A DNA stretch of 64,000 nucleotides. Origin: an uncultured Prochlorococcus sp. (GTDB taxonomy: Bacteria; Cyanobacteriota; Cyanobacteriia; PCC-6307; Cyanobiaceae). The stretch lies in assembly GCA_902558895.1 (NCBI GenBank), contig CACEFS010000002.1:1-64000 (forward strand), in the 5' to 3' direction. The notes under the pieces are model-generated. The model was not told where the DNA came from. It was given only the letters and a program-made list of their open reading frames with translations, and did no database searches. This document shows positions 51,634 through 62,603 of this stretch, one piece after another; positions within the stretch are counted from its first letter, which is position 1, and every line of letters starts with the position of its first letter. A program made the translations under genes and the position numbers.

Positions 51634-52428
51634 TCAAACATTGCTTCGGAGGTTTACTAACCTAATTTCTTTATTAATTTCAAACCAAAATTTTACTTTT
51701 TTTAAAAAAACATCTTTTTCTGAAGTAACAAAGAAATCTACATTTTCATAAGAAAGACTTTCATAACAGGCAGTTTTTGGAATAGCAAAAGATTCATTAA
51801 ATTTTTTTATTAAAGCAACCGATGGATCAATAATTTTTATATTCGAATCTATTTTTTTTCTTAAAAAATCATAAATTAAGGGATAGTGACTACATCCAAG
51901 TATTAATTCTTCAATATTTTGATTTATTAATGGTCTCAAATATAAATCTGAAAGATAGTTTAACTTATCAAGATTTAATTTTTCTTTTTCAATTTCTGAT
52001 ACAAATTCTGGACATTCTTGCTGAAATATTATTGTATTCTTTTTTTTAGAATTTATAACTTTTTTATAATATGATGATCGAACAGTTGTTTGTGTTGCTA
52101 ATACACCAATTATTTTTTTATTAACTATTTCCGATACTGAGTTTATAAGATCAAAACAAGGAATCTTTAAATTATCTTCCAGAATATCAAATGCACATGC
52201 ATTTGTAGTGTTACAAGCTACTAAAAGTGCATCCAAATTCTTATCAACAAAAAAATTGCAAATCTCTTTTGCAATTAACCTTATCTCTTTAAAATTTTTA
52301 CTTCCAAAAGGTATTCTTTTTGTATCCGCTAAATACAAGACTTCAACATCTTTACGCGTTTTTAGTAAAGAATTAAGGATAGTAAAACCACCTATGCCAC
52401 TGTCAAATATACCTATTTTAAGTTTCAC
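51634..52428 (-). CDS. murI: Glutamate racemase
   Basis: 264 aa. IGIFDSGIGGFTILNSL contains the catalytic Asp-Ser, VACNTTNACAFDIL the first catalytic Cys and LILGCSHYPLIYDFL the second (near residue 180). It makes D-glutamate for peptidoglycan. It overlaps the amidase gene by 4 bases (ATGA-type), so both cell-wall genes are translated together. Confidence 0.93.
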   Translation of the reverse strand: MKLKIGIFDSGIGGFTILNSLLKTRKDVEVLYLADTKRIPFGSKNFKEIRLIAKEICNFFVDKNLDALLVACNTTNACAFDILEDNLKIPCFDLINSVSEIVNKKIIGVLATQTTVRSSYYKKVINSKKKNTIIFQQECPEFVSEIEKEKLNLDKLNYLSDLYLRPLINQNIEELILGCSHYPLIYDFLRKKIDSNIKIIDPSVALIKKFNESFAIPKTACYESLSYENVDFFVTSEKDVFLKKVKFWFEINKEIRLVNLRSNV

Positions 52429-53510
52429 CCTATTTTATAAAGATATTCAAGAATGCCTTTTGCAATTGCATAAGCTAATCTTTTACGATGCGTTGTTTTT
52501 TTTAATCTTCTTGCATCAAATCTCCCTGTTAAAAATCCAATTTCTACAAGAACTGCAGGCATCCTAGTATTTTTAATTACATAAAATCTACCTTGTTTAA
52601 CGCCTCGATCAGGGCTCCCAGGAGAAACTCTTAAAATTTGTTTTTGAATTTTTTTAGCAAGTAACCTGCCTCTCCAACCTCTATAGTAAAAGGTTTCTAG
52701 TCCATTAATATCACTTCTTTTCCCCCTTGAAGCATTTGCATGAATACTTACAAAAATATCTGAATCTGAATTATTAGCAAAGGAAACTCTTGGAGGTAAA
52801 TCCAAATCAACTTCATTTTTTCTAGTTAATCTTACTTTAACACCTTTCTTAGAAAGTAAATTTTTAACTATTTTGGAAACCTCAAGTACAACATCTGTTT
52901 CCCTAATACCCCCAATACCTATGGCTCCAGGATCAGGACCTCCGTGCCCTGGGTCGATAACAACTGAGAATTTATTTTGTTTCACGTCTGGTAATTTCAA
53001 GAAATGATAATCACTTTTCTTTTTATAAGTTGATTTTTTATTTTCTTTAGTATTTCCTATTCTCTTAGCAATTTGACCTTCACTAATCTTTTTAAAAGTA
53101 TATTTTGGATCAAATAGTTTAATTCTCCACCTATTTTCATCTAAACCAATCAATCGCCAAGTCAAAGGTTTCAAGTGAGTGTCTTCTTTAAATTCAATTA
53201 CTAATCTTGTTTTACCCTTATTTGGTTTACCTAATCTAATTTCTTTTATTGGGCCATTACCTTTTATTATTCTGGGATTTTTTAATTCTCCTTGAAAGTC
53301 TACCCAGAATCTATCACCAGATATTTGGTTAGCCTTCTGAAAGTATGCTTTTAAATTTGTATTTGATTTAGTTCTTAATTCTAAAACCCCATTAGTGTTT
53401 AACGCCCATGCCGCGAGAGCACTGGAAGATTTAACTGGAAGGATTGAAGAATTTAAAAATAAAAAAACTGATAAATAACAAAAAAGTTTATTATCTAAAA
53501 ACTTTATCAT
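52425..53510 (-). CDS. N-acetylmuramoyl-L-alanine amidase with AMIN-like N-terminus (361 aa)
   Basis: An N-terminal signal sequence (LFCYLSVFLFLNSSILPVKSSSA) is followed by an AMIN-like beta domain (IRLGKPNKGKTRLVIEFKEDTHLKP). The C-terminal Amidase_3 domain starts SVVIDPGHGGPDPGAIGIGGIRETDVVLEVSK. Its Zn ligands His, Glu and His are in DPGHGG, RETD and SIHANAS, and a final Glu is in AVLVEIGFLTG. It cleaves the peptide stem from MurNAc in the periplasm, for cell separation. It overlaps murI and abuts the nitrilase gene. Confidence 0.92.
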   Translation of the reverse strand: MIKFLDNKLFCYLSVFLFLNSSILPVKSSSALAAWALNTNGVLELRTKSNTNLKAYFQKANQISGDRFWVDFQGELKNPRIIKGNGPIKEIRLGKPNKGKTRLVIEFKEDTHLKPLTWRLIGLDENRWRIKLFDPKYTFKKISEGQIAKRIGNTKENKKSTYKKKSDYHFLKLPDVKQNKFSVVIDPGHGGPDPGAIGIGGIRETDVVLEVSKIVKNLLSKKGVKVRLTRKNEVDLDLPPRVSFANNSDSDIFVSIHANASRGKRSDINGLETFYYRGWRGRLLAKKIQKQILRVSPGSPDRGVKQGRFYVIKNTRMPAVLVEIGFLTGRFDARRLKKTTHRKRLAYAIAKGILEYLYKIG

Positions 53511-54337
53511 TAGTTTGAAAACAATTTATTTTTTCTATGTTTAAGGCTTGGCATCTGCTCACGAATTTTCTTTACTCTTTCTTTATCAGCAGGTGCTATT
53601 GCAGCCCCTTGAGTTTTACCTGCATCAGATAAAACCGTACCCCAAGGGTCAATTACCATTGCATGGCCATGACTTTGCCTTCTTCCATAATGAATGCCAG
53701 TTTGAGCTGGAGCAACTACATATGCTGTATTCTCAATTGCTCTTGCTTGTAATAGGATTTGCCAATGATCTTTTCCAGTAAAAGCTGTAAAAGCTGCCGG
53801 TATCATAATTAACTCTGCACCTTTCGAAGATAAATATCTATAAAGTTCAGGAAATCTAACATCGTAACAAATTGATAATCCTATTTTGCATAAACCAGGG
53901 ACATCTACCACTGGTGGGTACTCCTCCCCAGATAAAATAGTCGCTGATTCCTTATATAAATTTCCATCTGGCAAATCAACATCAAATAAGTGGATTTTGT
54001 CGTATTTTGCCAAAATCTGTCCGTCCTTCCCAAATAGTGCTGACCTATTAAAAGTATGACTATCATTGCCAGCGGGAACTGGATAACCTCCTCCCAAAAG
54101 AAATACTTGATATCTTTGTGACATGGTTTTTAGAAAATTTGCACACTTCGCTGACAATTCAGAAGCTAATCTAAGTTTTTCATCATCTCCTCCTAAAAAA
54201 GCAAAATTCTCAGGCAATCCTATTAACTCAGCACCTCTTCTAGCAGCTAATTCAATCTGTTCTTCCGCTTCAATAAAATTTGCTTCAACATTTGAAGTAC
54301 TCGTAATTTGCAATGCAGCTACCAAAAAATCAGTCAA
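53510..54337 (-). CDS. Carbon-nitrogen hydrolase (nitrilase superfamily), Nit-like (275 aa)
   Basis: The Glu-Lys-Cys triad is visible: LIGLPENFAFLGG (Glu ~43), AKYDKIHLFDVDL (Lys ~110) and GLSICYDVRFPELYR (Cys ~152). The start MTDFLVAALQITSTSNVEANF is typical. Relatives (Nit1/Nit2-type) hydrolyse omega-amides or dipeptide-like amides such as deaminated glutathione. It overlaps the amidase start by one base (TAATG), so the two are coupled. Confidence 0.88.
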   Translation of the reverse strand: MTDFLVAALQITSTSNVEANFIEAEEQIELAARRGAELIGLPENFAFLGGDDEKLRLASELSAKCANFLKTMSQRYQVFLLGGGYPVPAGNDSHTFNRSALFGKDGQILAKYDKIHLFDVDLPDGNLYKESATILSGEEYPPVVDVPGLCKIGLSICYDVRFPELYRYLSSKGAELIMIPAAFTAFTGKDHWQILLQARAIENTAYVVAPAQTGIHYGRRQSHGHAMVIDPWGTVLSDAGKTQGAAIAPADKERVKKIREQMPSLKHRKNKLFSN

Positions 54338-54367
54338 GACTCTACTCCTAGTAAACTAATTCGTAAA

Positions 54368-55102
54368 TCATGAGACACGAATCACACCTCTTTCAACTTG
54401 AGCTGGAACAATATCTAAGCAATCAAGTGCAGAACAACATTTAAAATCATCCTCATAATCTCCAAGACTTGTCAATCTTTTGCCATGGGTTGCTGTTTTT
54501 AAACATTTCAAAATATCATTTTTCCAAAAATGCCAAAGTGCCAAAGCAGACTGTAATTCATCATTAAGGATATTAATTTCGAAATCACAGTTCTGTTGCA
54601 AGTATGAAGCCAAAGCACCTGCAGCCAATGAATCCTCGAGTGAATAAGAGCCTTCCCAACCACTACCAAGTATTAAAACATTTTCACTTTTTAATGAAAT
54701 AATTTTTTCGGCAACTGCTTTCCTATTAGGGAGACCCATAGCAAATAAATGCTTAGCATTTTGAACTTTTTGCAATGATTTAGTCCCATTAGTCGTACTC
54801 ATAAATAGTCTTTTACCATTAACAACTTTTTTTGTAACTGACAAAGGAGAATTTCCTAAATCAAAGCCCTCAATCTTCTTTCCACCTCTCTCACCTAGCA
54901 TTAGTCTCTTTTCAGCTTGCCACTTAATTGCCGATTCTTTCAATAAATCTAAATCTGCAAAAACTTGTATTGAATCAGCTCCATTTTTTAAAGCCCAAGA
55001 AATCGTGGTTGTAGCTCTTAAAACATCAATGACCACTGCAATGTCGGGACTTATCGCTGGAACATCCTTAGCAACGTGAAAATATGTAAGATTAATAATC
55101 AA
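54368..55102 (-). CDS. comB: 2-phosphosulfolactate phosphatase
   Basis: 244 aa. IAVVIDVLRATTTISWALKNGAD opens the ComB core, and GERGGKKIEGFDLGNSPLSV and KRLFMSTTNGTKSLQKV supply its Asp/Thr motifs. The enzyme dephosphorylates 2-phosphosulfolactate. It is known from coenzyme M synthesis in archaea and is widespread in cyanobacteria, where it probably acts in sulfolactate metabolism. It lies upstream of the nitrilase gene on the same strand with a 30-base gap. Confidence 0.9.
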   Translation of the reverse strand: MIINLTYFHVAKDVPAISPDIAVVIDVLRATTTISWALKNGADSIQVFADLDLLKESAIKWQAEKRLMLGERGGKKIEGFDLGNSPLSVTKKVVNGKRLFMSTTNGTKSLQKVQNAKHLFAMGLPNRKAVAEKIISLKSENVLILGSGWEGSYSLEDSLAAGALASYLQQNCDFEINILNDELQSALALWHFWKNDILKCLKTATHGKRLTSLGDYEDDFKCCSALDCLDIVPAQVERGVIRVS

Positions 55103-55230
55103 TTCCTTTTTCTGGTTTTATTATAGAAAACAGTTACTTAATTTGATTATTTTTTTTTTAAAAACAAACTTATTGATAATATATAACTAATTTGTTTTTA
55201 CAGAAATCTTATCAAGTATTTAATTTGAAA

Positions 55231-56541
55231 ATGAATAATATCCGCACAATAAAAGGTGGAGTTAATTTAAAAGGAAAAGTAAAAGTACCTGGAGATAAAT
55301 CTATTTCTCATAGAGCTTTAATAATAGGAAGTATTGCTATGGGTGAGACGACTATTGAGGGTTTTTTACATTCTGAAGATCCACTCTCGACTGCTGATTG
55401 TCTTAGAAAATTAGGTGTAAACATACCAGAAATAAAAAAAAATGAGCCTTTTACGATTTCAGGATTAGGTCTTGATGGATTAAAAGAGCCTAAAGAAATT
55501 CTAAATTGTGGGAATTCGGGAACCACCATGAGATTATTAATGGGGTTACTTGCAGGTCAAGAAGGCAAAAATTTCATTTTAACAGGTGACATTTCCCTTA
55601 ATGAAAGGCCAATGGGGAGAGTGGGCAAACCATTATCGTTGATGGGTGGCAAAATTTCTGGCAGAGAAAAAGGGAACAAAGCTCCAATCTCAATTGATGG
55701 GAATAAACTTAAAGGATGTGTTATTGGAACCCCTGTAGCGAGTGCTCAAGTAAAATCCGCAATCTTATTGGCAGGCCTTAAAGCTTCTGGAACCACTTCT
55801 GTTATTGAACCAGCATCTTCAAGAGATCATACTGAAAGAATGTTAAAAGCATTTGGAGCAGATATTAGTATAAGAGGAGAATTAGGAAGGAACGTAGTTA
55901 TCAAGTCAGGGAGCAATTTAATTGGCCAGAGAATATTGATTCCAGGAGACATAAGCTCTGCTTCTTTTTGGATGATTGCTGCATCTATTGTTCCAAATTC
56001 AGAGGTTTTGATTCAGAATGTCGGATTAAATCCCACTAGAACAGGGATCTTAAATGTAATGGATTTAATGGGTTGCAATTATGAGATTTTAGATAAATCG
56101 ACTATTGCTGGTGAACCTATTGGCACTATTAAAGTAAAGACTTCAAATAATTTAAGATCATTCACCATTGAAGGAGATATTCTCCCAAAACTTATAGATG
56201 AAATTCCAATCCTTACTGTGGCTGCCTGTTTTTGTAATGGAGTTTCTGAAATAAAGGATGCACAAGAATTAAGAGTTAAGGAGACAGATCGATTAAAAGT
56301 CATGGCACAACAGTTACAAAAATTCGGTGCTGAAATAACAGAAAAAGAGGATGGGTTAATTATTAATGGGCAATCAAAATTTCATTCTGCGGAGGTAGAC
56401 AGTGAGACAGATCATCGAGTTGCAATGAGTCTTGCTATTGCTTCACTTCTTGCAAAAGGTACCTCAAAAATCTTGAGAGCAGATGCAGCTAGCGTCTCAT
56501 ATCCTACTTTTTGGCAAGAGCTAGCCAAACTAACTAACTAG
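55231..56541 (+). CDS. aroA: 3-phosphoshikimate 1-carboxyvinyltransferase (EPSP synthase)
   Basis: I take ATG 55231 ([33 protein letters not shown]), not the earlier in-frame start at 55192. Class signatures: [19 protein letters not shown] (~residue 90), [12 protein letters not shown] (~115) and [17 protein letters not shown] near 345. It joins shikimate-3-phosphate and PEP in the shikimate pathway. The next gene starts 12 bases after its stop. Confidence 0.96.
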   Translation: MNNIRTIKGGVNLKGKVKVPGDKSISHRALIIGSIAMGETTIEGFLHSEDPLSTADCLRKLGVNIPEIKKNEPFTISGLGLDGLKEPKEILNCGNSGTTMRLLMGLLAGQEGKNFILTGDISLNERPMGRVGKPLSLMGGKISGREKGNKAPISIDGNKLKGCVIGTPVASAQVKSAILLAGLKASGTTSVIEPASSRDHTERMLKAFGADISIRGELGRNVVIKSGSNLIGQRILIPGDISSASFWMIAASIVPNSEVLIQNVGLNPTRTGILNVMDLMGCNYEILDKSTIAGEPIGTIKVKTSNNLRSFTIEGDILPKLIDEIPILTVAACFCNGVSEIKDAQELRVKETDRLKVMAQQLQKFGAEITEKEDGLIINGQSKFHSAEVDSETDHRVAMSLAIASLLAKGTSKILRADAASVSYPTFWQELAKLTN

Positions 56542-56553
56542 GCTAAAAAGTTT

Positions 56554-57465
56554 TTGTCCGAATTAATAGAAGTTTTAACTAAAGATGGAAGTTACTCTTT
56601 AAGAAGTCTGTTTTTTCAAGAGAACTTCCATAGTTTATCGGGCGCATTGGAGGAAACAAAGTTAAAGTTTACAGCTACCTCTAATTTGCAAAGATTTAAG
56701 GGTAAATCTCTTAATGTTTTGGATATATGTTTTGGTTTAGGATACAATTCCGCTTCTTTATTAGATGAATTAATTAATCAAAAATCGTATTTAAATTTGT
56801 ATGCATTGGAGATTGATAAAAAGCCTCTTAAATATTCTCTTAGAAATGAATCTTTCCTTAAATTGTGGGCTCCAAAAGTCAAAACAATATTTGAATCACT
56901 GTATCGAAAAGATTACTTTGAAGATCAATTTTTTAAATGCAGTGTTTTGTGGGGTGATGCTAGAGAAAAAATCAACATTATTCCTTCATCTGTTAAATTC
57001 GATCTGATTTATTTAGATGGGTTTTCTCCTCAAAAATGCCCGCAAGTATGGACAATTGAATTTTTATCTAAAGTCACAGAGAAACTTAATTCTCAGGGTT
57101 ATTTAATAACTTATTCTTCTTCAGCAGCGGTAAGAAAAACTTTAAGAAATCTTGGATTAGAAATTTTTACTATTAGGCCAAGTTTTAAAAACAGAACTTT
57201 TTGGAGTCAGGGAACTGTCGCAATATCAAAATTTGATAAGTATAAATTGAAACCTAATTTCAATTTTGAAAAGTTATCATTAATGGAAGAGGAACATCTC
57301 TTGACTAGAGCTAGTATTCCATATAGAGATCAAGATTTAAACTCAACTAAAGAGAATATAATCAAGAGAAGATCAGATGAGCAATTATTCTCAAATCTAT
57401 TATCTACAAATAAATGGAGAGAGAAGTGGGGAATGACGAAGTTATCCGTAAAGAGTAAGATTTAA
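56554..57465 (+). CDS. MnmC-type tRNA methyltransferase domain protein (303 aa)
   Basis: TTG start. SEL...LTKDGSYSLRSLFFQENFHSLSGALEETKLKF is the opening of the MnmC methyltransferase domain. A SAM motif, LNVLDICFGLGYNSASLL (~residues 54-71), and FDLIYLDGFSPQKCPQVWTIEFL (~150) follow. It would make mnm5(s2)U from nm5(s2)U at the tRNA wobble base. The FAD oxidase half of E. coli MnmC is absent, as in other cyanobacteria. It lies between aroA and glmU. Confidence 0.82.
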   Translation: MSELIEVLTKDGSYSLRSLFFQENFHSLSGALEETKLKFTATSNLQRFKGKSLNVLDICFGLGYNSASLLDELINQKSYLNLYALEIDKKPLKYSLRNESFLKLWAPKVKTIFESLYRKDYFEDQFFKCSVLWGDAREKINIIPSSVKFDLIYLDGFSPQKCPQVWTIEFLSKVTEKLNSQGYLITYSSSAAVRKTLRNLGLEIFTIRPSFKNRTFWSQGTVAISKFDKYKLKPNFNFEKLSLMEEEHLLTRASIPYRDQDLNSTKENIIKRRSDEQLFSNLLSTNKWREKWGMTKLSVKSKI

Positions 57466-57484
57466 ATAAGGATTTCAAATAAAC

Positions 57485-58834
57485 ATGTTAAGTGTTGCGA
57501 TATTAGCGGCAGGCAAGGGCACTAGAATGGAAAGCTCATTGCCAAAAGTTTTACATAAAATTTCTGGCAAAACTCTTCTACAAAGAGTAATTGATTCGTG
57601 TCTTGAATTAAAACCTGATCAAATTTTCGTAATTACTGGACACAAATCAAAAGAAGTACAAAAGTCAATCCCAAAAGATAAAAAAATCGATGTTGTTATT
57701 CAAGAACCTCAAGCAGGAACTGGTCATGCTATCCAGGTTCTTTGTAGAAAAGTAAAAAAACATGAAGGAAAACTTTTGGTACTTAACGGAGATGTACCAC
57801 TCATTAGGCCTTGTACTCTAAAGAAACTTTTGTATTTACACGATTCAAAAAATGCTGAGGTTTCTTTAATTACTACAAAAAAAACAAATCCTCATGGATA
57901 TGGTAGAGTTTTTTTGAAGGGGGATTTTATAGAAAGAATTGTTGAAGAAAAAGATTGCAATGATTTAGAAAGAGAAAATCCATTAATAAATGCCGGTGTT
58001 TACTGTTTTAACTGGGGTAACTTGTCAGAAATAATTAATACCTTGCAAAGCAATAATAATCAAAAAGAGATTTACTTAACAGATACAGTATCTTTACTAA
58101 AAAATTCCTTAAGCCTCGAGGTAGAGGATAATGGAGAGCTTCAAGGTATTAATAACAGAATTCAACTATCAGAGTGCGAGGAAAGTATTCAGAATTCAAT
58201 TAAAGAAAAGCATATGCTCAATGGTGTAACTTTTACAAATAAAGCAAGTTGTTCAATTAGTGAAGAAGCTGAAATTGGTAAAGATGTAACTATAGAGGCT
58301 AATACGCATATAAGAGGAAATACCAAAATAAATAGTCATTGCATTATTGGACCAAATACTTTTATTGAGAATTCTAATGTGGGATTAAATTGTGAAATTT
58401 CAAACTCTACTGTTTATGCTTCTCAGGTAATGAATAATATTAAAATTGGCCCTTATAGTCATATAAGACCTAATTCCAAAATATCTTCCTTTAGCAAAAT
58501 AGGTAATTTTGTAGAAATCAAAAATAGTCAATTAGGGGAAGAATCTAAAGTAAACCATTTAAGTTACATTGGCGATTCTATTATTGGAAGATCTACAAAT
58601 ATTGGAGCAGGTACTATTACTGCAAATTTTGATGGTCAGAAAAAACATCAAACAAAAATTGGTAAAAATTGCAGTATTGGTGCAAATACAGTTTTTGTTG
58701 CGCCAATAAATCTCGGGGAATGCGTTACAACAGGAGCTGGTTCAGTGATCACAAAAGACTCTAAAGATAATTCGTTAGCAATCTCAAGAACTAAGCAAGT
58801 AAATATAGAAAATTGGAAAAGAAAGAAATCCTGA
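57485..58834 (+). CDS. glmU: Bifunctional GlmU (N-acetylglucosamine-1-phosphate uridyltransferase / acetyltransferase)
   Basis: The N-terminal pyrophosphorylase domain has [26 protein letters not shown] (residues ~4-29) and [14 protein letters not shown]. From ~residue 245 a left-handed beta helix of hexapeptides is visible ([22 protein letters not shown]...[23 protein letters not shown]...). This trimer-forming part holds the acetyltransferase site. Product: UDP-GlcNAc for peptidoglycan and LPS. It is convergent with murF, which ends 2 bases after its stop codon. Confidence 0.96.
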   Translation: MLSVAILAAGKGTRMESSLPKVLHKISGKTLLQRVIDSCLELKPDQIFVITGHKSKEVQKSIPKDKKIDVVIQEPQAGTGHAIQVLCRKVKKHEGKLLVLNGDVPLIRPCTLKKLLYLHDSKNAEVSLITTKKTNPHGYGRVFLKGDFIERIVEEKDCNDLERENPLINAGVYCFNWGNLSEIINTLQSNNNQKEIYLTDTVSLLKNSLSLEVEDNGELQGINNRIQLSECEESIQNSIKEKHMLNGVTFTNKASCSISEEAEIGKDVTIEANTHIRGNTKINSHCIIGPNTFIENSNVGLNCEISNSTVYASQVMNNIKIGPYSHIRPNSKISSFSKIGNFVEIKNSQLGEESKVNHLSYIGDSIIGRSTNIGAGTITANFDGQKKHQTKIGKNCSIGANTVFVAPINLGECVTTGAGSVITKDSKDNSLAISRTKQVNIENWKRKKS

Positions 58835-58835
58835 T

Positions 58836-60209
58836 CTAATTAATTAATTCAATAATTTTTTCAAGTTGCCAACATCTGCTCCCTTTTATAAGAATAGAAT
58901 CACCTTTATTTGTTGATTTGTTTATCTCTTTAGGTATATCTTTAATATTATTTAAAACTAGAAATTTTTTCTTATCTTTTAGATAATTAGTGTAAATATT
59001 TTCATTTTTTTTATCACAAATAAATAAACACTTTTCTATGTCTAAATTATTTATTAAGTTGAATATTTCTTTATGGTATTTTTCAGATTCTTCTCCCAAT
59101 TCTTGCATACTTCCAAATATGAAAAATCTATTTCTCGGTTTTTCAAGCAGGTTTTCAATGCATGCTTTTACTGACTCTGGCGAAGCATTATATGATTCAT
59201 CATATATTGTTGTTTTTACTGATTTAATAATTTTATTCCTTCCACCTATACTTACAAAATCGAATTTATTAAAACTTGCAAAATCAATACCTAGCTCTTT
59301 AGCAACTGCATAAGCAAATAAGAAGTTCGAAGCATTGTGAAATCCCTCAAATGAAATTTCAAAGGTATTTTCTTCAATCAAAATTGTTTTAGTCGAAGGA
59401 TTATAAAATCCTCGCAAATTATCATCTTTCTCAAAAATCTCCTTATGGTTTTCTATATTTAATAGTCTTACTTTTATCACTCTACCTTTCCAAAATTCTT
59501 TTAAAGTTTTTTCTAGGAATGGATCATTTGCTGGAATTATTACAACTCCTTCTGGATTTAAAAACTTACTAATTTCACACTTTGCATTTGTAATATTTTT
59601 TTTCGAGCCTAACAATCCAATATGAGCTGTGCCAATGTTAGTAATAACTGCAATATCGGGTTCACTGTATTTAGATAAATTCTCGATCTGTCCAAGGCCT
59701 CTCATCCCCATCTCAAGAACTAAAACTTTATCTTCTATATCTGTAGAAAGAATAGTGAGACCAACTCCAATCTCATTATTGAAATTTGCATGAGATAATT
59801 TAATTCTTCCAAGTTTATTTAAAACTCCACCAATCATTTCTTTTGTTGTTGTTTTACCCACTGAGCCAGTTATTGCAACAATAGGAATATTTAATTTTTT
59901 TCTTTTTAGCAATGCTAATTTTTGAAATGCCTCTGTTGTGTTATTTACAACCCAATAAGGAAAATTACTAGGAAGTAATCTCTGCATCCCTTTTTTAATT
60001 ACAACTGATTTAACTCCTTTACTTAAAACCTCTGGAAGAAAACTATGTCCGTCAAAATTTTTTCCCTTTATAGCAATAAAAAGATCATTTTTTAATAAAG
60101 TTCTACTATCAATACTTATATTTTTAAAATTTAAAGAATCTACTTTCCCCTCGCTCAGATTTCTAATATCCCCCAAAACATCGTTTAATTCCGATAAATA
60201 GAATTCCAT
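58836..60209 (-). CDS. murF: UDP-N-acetylmuramoyl-tripeptide--D-alanyl-D-alanine ligase
   Basis: 457 aa. The Mur ligase P-loop VAITGSVGKTTTKEMIGGVLN lies near residues 110-130. SHANFNNEIGVGLTIL, VLEMGMRGLGQIENLS and ITNIGTAHIGLLG are typical of MurF, and YNASPESVKACIENL supplies the C-terminal ligand-binding part. It adds D-Ala-D-Ala to the UDP-MurNAc tripeptide. It ends the menD-menB-glgA-murF minus-strand series, 7 bases after glgA. Confidence 0.95.
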   Translation of the reverse strand: MEFYLSELNDVLGDIRNLSEGKVDSLNFKNISIDSRTLLKNDLFIAIKGKNFDGHSFLPEVLSKGVKSVVIKKGMQRLLPSNFPYWVVNNTTEAFQKLALLKRKKLNIPIVAITGSVGKTTTKEMIGGVLNKLGRIKLSHANFNNEIGVGLTILSTDIEDKVLVLEMGMRGLGQIENLSKYSEPDIAVITNIGTAHIGLLGSKKNITNAKCEISKFLNPEGVVIIPANDPFLEKTLKEFWKGRVIKVRLLNIENHKEIFEKDDNLRGFYNPSTKTILIEENTFEISFEGFHNASNFLFAYAVAKELGIDFASFNKFDFVSIGGRNKIIKSVKTTIYDESYNASPESVKACIENLLEKPRNRFFIFGSMQELGEESEKYHKEIFNLINNLDIEKCLFICDKKNENIYTNYLKDKKKFLVLNNIKDIPKEINKSTNKGDSILIKGSRCWQLEKIIELIN

Positions 60210-60216
60210 TAAAAAA

Positions 60217-61674
60217 TCAAGTCATGCTTTTTTTTAAAGATGGATCAGCAGATTGTCCGTAAGAGAACTTTTCAACTTCAGCAAAATCTGGCGATGGTTC
60301 TTTTATTCCACAAACATCCTTATACATAATTTCGTATTCGAGTGCGGATCTTTGCCAACTAAACTCTTGGCTCATTGCTCTTTTTTGCAATAATTCCCAA
60401 CTATCTTTATGCCTAAAGGCCTCCCAAGACCTTACTAAAGATGTATAGAAATCTATAGGTTCAAAGCGATCGAAGCAAAAACCTGTACCACTATTATTTT
60501 CAGGATCATGAGGTAAAACTGTGTCAACCAAACCCCCTACGCGCCTCACTATAGGAATAGAACCATACCTCATAGCAAGTAGCTGACTAATACCACAAGG
60601 TTCGAATCTACTAGGCATTAAAAATGCATCAGAACCACCATATATAAGTCTTGATAAAGAATCATCGTAAGTAAGAAATACAGAAAATCTTCCTGGGTAA
60701 TCTAATGCAAGTTGCCATAATCCTGACTCTAAATATCTATCTCCAGTCCCTAAAACAGCTATTTGCGAATCAGTATACGCTAAAAGTCTTCTTGAAACTT
60801 GTAGAAGTAAGTCAACCCCTTTCTGATCAACCAACCTACTGACCATACCTAAAAGATATTTTTTAGGGTTAACTTCGAGACCCATTTCTCTCTGTAGAAT
60901 TTTTTTATTCTCTAGCCTATTTTCTAAATTCTTGATACTAAATTTTGCAGGTAAAACTGTATCTTTAGCTGGATTCCATTCATCAAGATCTATGCCATTA
61001 AGGATTCCCCTTAATTTACCGGAAATGTAATTAAGTAATCCTTCAAGGCTTTCCCCATATTCATGGGTTTTAATTTCATCTGCATAAGTCGGAGAAACAG
61101 CATTGACCCTATCTGCGTACAACATTGCCGCAGCCATTGTGTGGTCTCCATGCATATACCAAGGACACCAAGTCATTTTTTCAAGTTTCCATCTCCAGGG
61201 GCCTTGGTATTTTAAATTATGAATTGTAAATACAGTACTAATTTCGGGGTCCTGATGCATCCACACAGGAATCATTCCAGTGTGCCAATCATGGCAATGA
61301 AGAACCTGAGGTTTCCAACAATTCCATGCAAATTCTGCAGTGGCACTAGCAAAAAATGTAAAGCGCCAGTCCTCATTTTCGCCTCCGTATATTTGGTCAG
61401 AGTCAAATGTTGGATGACCCACTAGGTAAATCACGTAATTATGAATAGGATGTTTTGCTTCATATACGGCGAAATCTGTGCCCATTGTATTTGCTCTAAA
61501 GACTGGTTCATTCGACACCTCTAAAAGACTCCATAATTTTCCATATCCTGGAATTATTACCCTTACATCGTGACCAAGTTTTATCAAAGATGGAGGCAAC
61601 GAACCAACCACATCTCCCATACCTCCAACTTTGATCATTGGAGCACATTCAGCGGCGGCAAGAAGAATTCTCAT
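60217..61674 (-). CDS. glgA: Glycogen synthase (ADP-glucose type)
   Basis: 485 aa GT5. The N-terminal substrate loop is [30 protein letters not shown] (canonical KxGGL has Met here). [22 protein letters not shown] and [11 protein letters not shown] follow. The C-terminal ADP-Glc site reads [21 protein letters not shown] (~375-395). It extends glycogen chains. It lies between menB and murF. The Leu-to-Met swap in the loop is conservative. Confidence 0.95.
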   Translation of the reverse strand: MRILLAAAECAPMIKVGGMGDVVGSLPPSLIKLGHDVRVIIPGYGKLWSLLEVSNEPVFRANTMGTDFAVYEAKHPIHNYVIYLVGHPTFDSDQIYGGENEDWRFTFFASATAEFAWNCWKPQVLHCHDWHTGMIPVWMHQDPEISTVFTIHNLKYQGPWRWKLEKMTWCPWYMHGDHTMAAAMLYADRVNAVSPTYADEIKTHEYGESLEGLLNYISGKLRGILNGIDLDEWNPAKDTVLPAKFSIKNLENRLENKKILQREMGLEVNPKKYLLGMVSRLVDQKGVDLLLQVSRRLLAYTDSQIAVLGTGDRYLESGLWQLALDYPGRFSVFLTYDDSLSRLIYGGSDAFLMPSRFEPCGISQLLAMRYGSIPIVRRVGGLVDTVLPHDPENNSGTGFCFDRFEPIDFYTSLVRSWEAFRHKDSWELLQKRAMSQEFSWQRSALEYEIMYKDVCGIKEPSPDFAEVEKFSYGQSADPSLKKSMT

Positions 61675-61710
61675 CGATAATTATTTAAAAAAGTTCTTTT
61701 GAAAAATAAA

Positions 61711-62568
61711 CTAGGGTGTCCACTCATAGTTAGAAAAATCTGGTGGACGCTTTTCAAGAAAGGCATCTCTACCTTCTTGAGCTTCTTCAGTCGAATAAAA
61801 TAATTGAGTTGTGTATCCAGATAATTCTTGAATACCCGCAATCCCATCATTCTCCGCATTGAATGAAGCTTTAAGAATACGAATAGCAGTTGGACTATTT
61901 CGTAAAATCTCTCTTGCCCAGATTACACCCTCAGCTTCTAATTCTTCAATCTTTGTAATTGCATTTATCAAGCCCATCTCAAGAGCTTCCTTGGAATTAT
62001 ATTTTCTACATAAAAACCAAATTTCTTTTGCTTTTCTTTGACCAACAAGCCTTGCTAAATAACTAGATCCAAAACCGGCATCAAAACTACCAACTCTTGG
62101 GCCTGTTTGACCAAATATTGCATTTTCAGAAGCGATGCTGAGATCACAAATTAAATGAAGTACCTGACCTCCTCCAATTGCAAAACCGGGGACTAAGGCA
62201 ATAACCACTTTAGGCAAACTTCTTATTAATCTTTGAAGTTCAAGTACATTTAATCGCTGCTTCCCTTCATCATTTTTATACCCATTTTTACCCCTTACAC
62301 TCTGATCACCTCCAGAGCAAAAAGAATAAATGCCTTTCTTGTCAGGTCCTGCACCTGTAAAGAGAACTACGCCAATAGTTTCATCATTTCTTACGATATC
62401 AAATGCGTCAATGAGTTCATCTACAGTTTGTGGCCTAAATGCATTTCTTTTTTCAGGCCGATTAATTGCAATTCTCGCAATTCCCTCATCTGATTTGTGA
62501 AACAATATATCCTCATAAGATTTGCACTCTGACCAATTTAAAGTTGTTTTACCAGGTAATACTTTCAT
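61711..62568 (-). CDS. menB: 1,4-dihydroxy-2-naphthoyl-CoA synthase
   Basis: 285-aa crotonase family. [30 protein letters not shown] at the start, the oxyanion/loop region [13 protein letters not shown] (~80-95), [45 protein letters not shown], and the C-terminal [13 protein letters not shown] are all typical of MenB. It closes the naphthoate ring in phylloquinone synthesis (photosystem I cofactor). Next to menD. Confidence 0.96.
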   Translation of the reverse strand: MKVLPGKTTLNWSECKSYEDILFHKSDEGIARIAINRPEKRNAFRPQTVDELIDAFDIVRNDETIGVVLFTGAGPDKKGIYSFCSGGDQSVRGKNGYKNDEGKQRLNVLELQRLIRSLPKVVIALVPGFAIGGGQVLHLICDLSIASENAIFGQTGPRVGSFDAGFGSSYLARLVGQRKAKEIWFLCRKYNSKEALEMGLINAITKIEELEAEGVIWAREILRNSPTAIRILKASFNAENDGIAGIQELSGYTTQLFYSTEEAQEGRDAFLEKRPPDFSNYEWTP

Positions 62569-62603
62569 GAAATCTAATTATTCAAAAATAGAAAATGATA
62601 AAT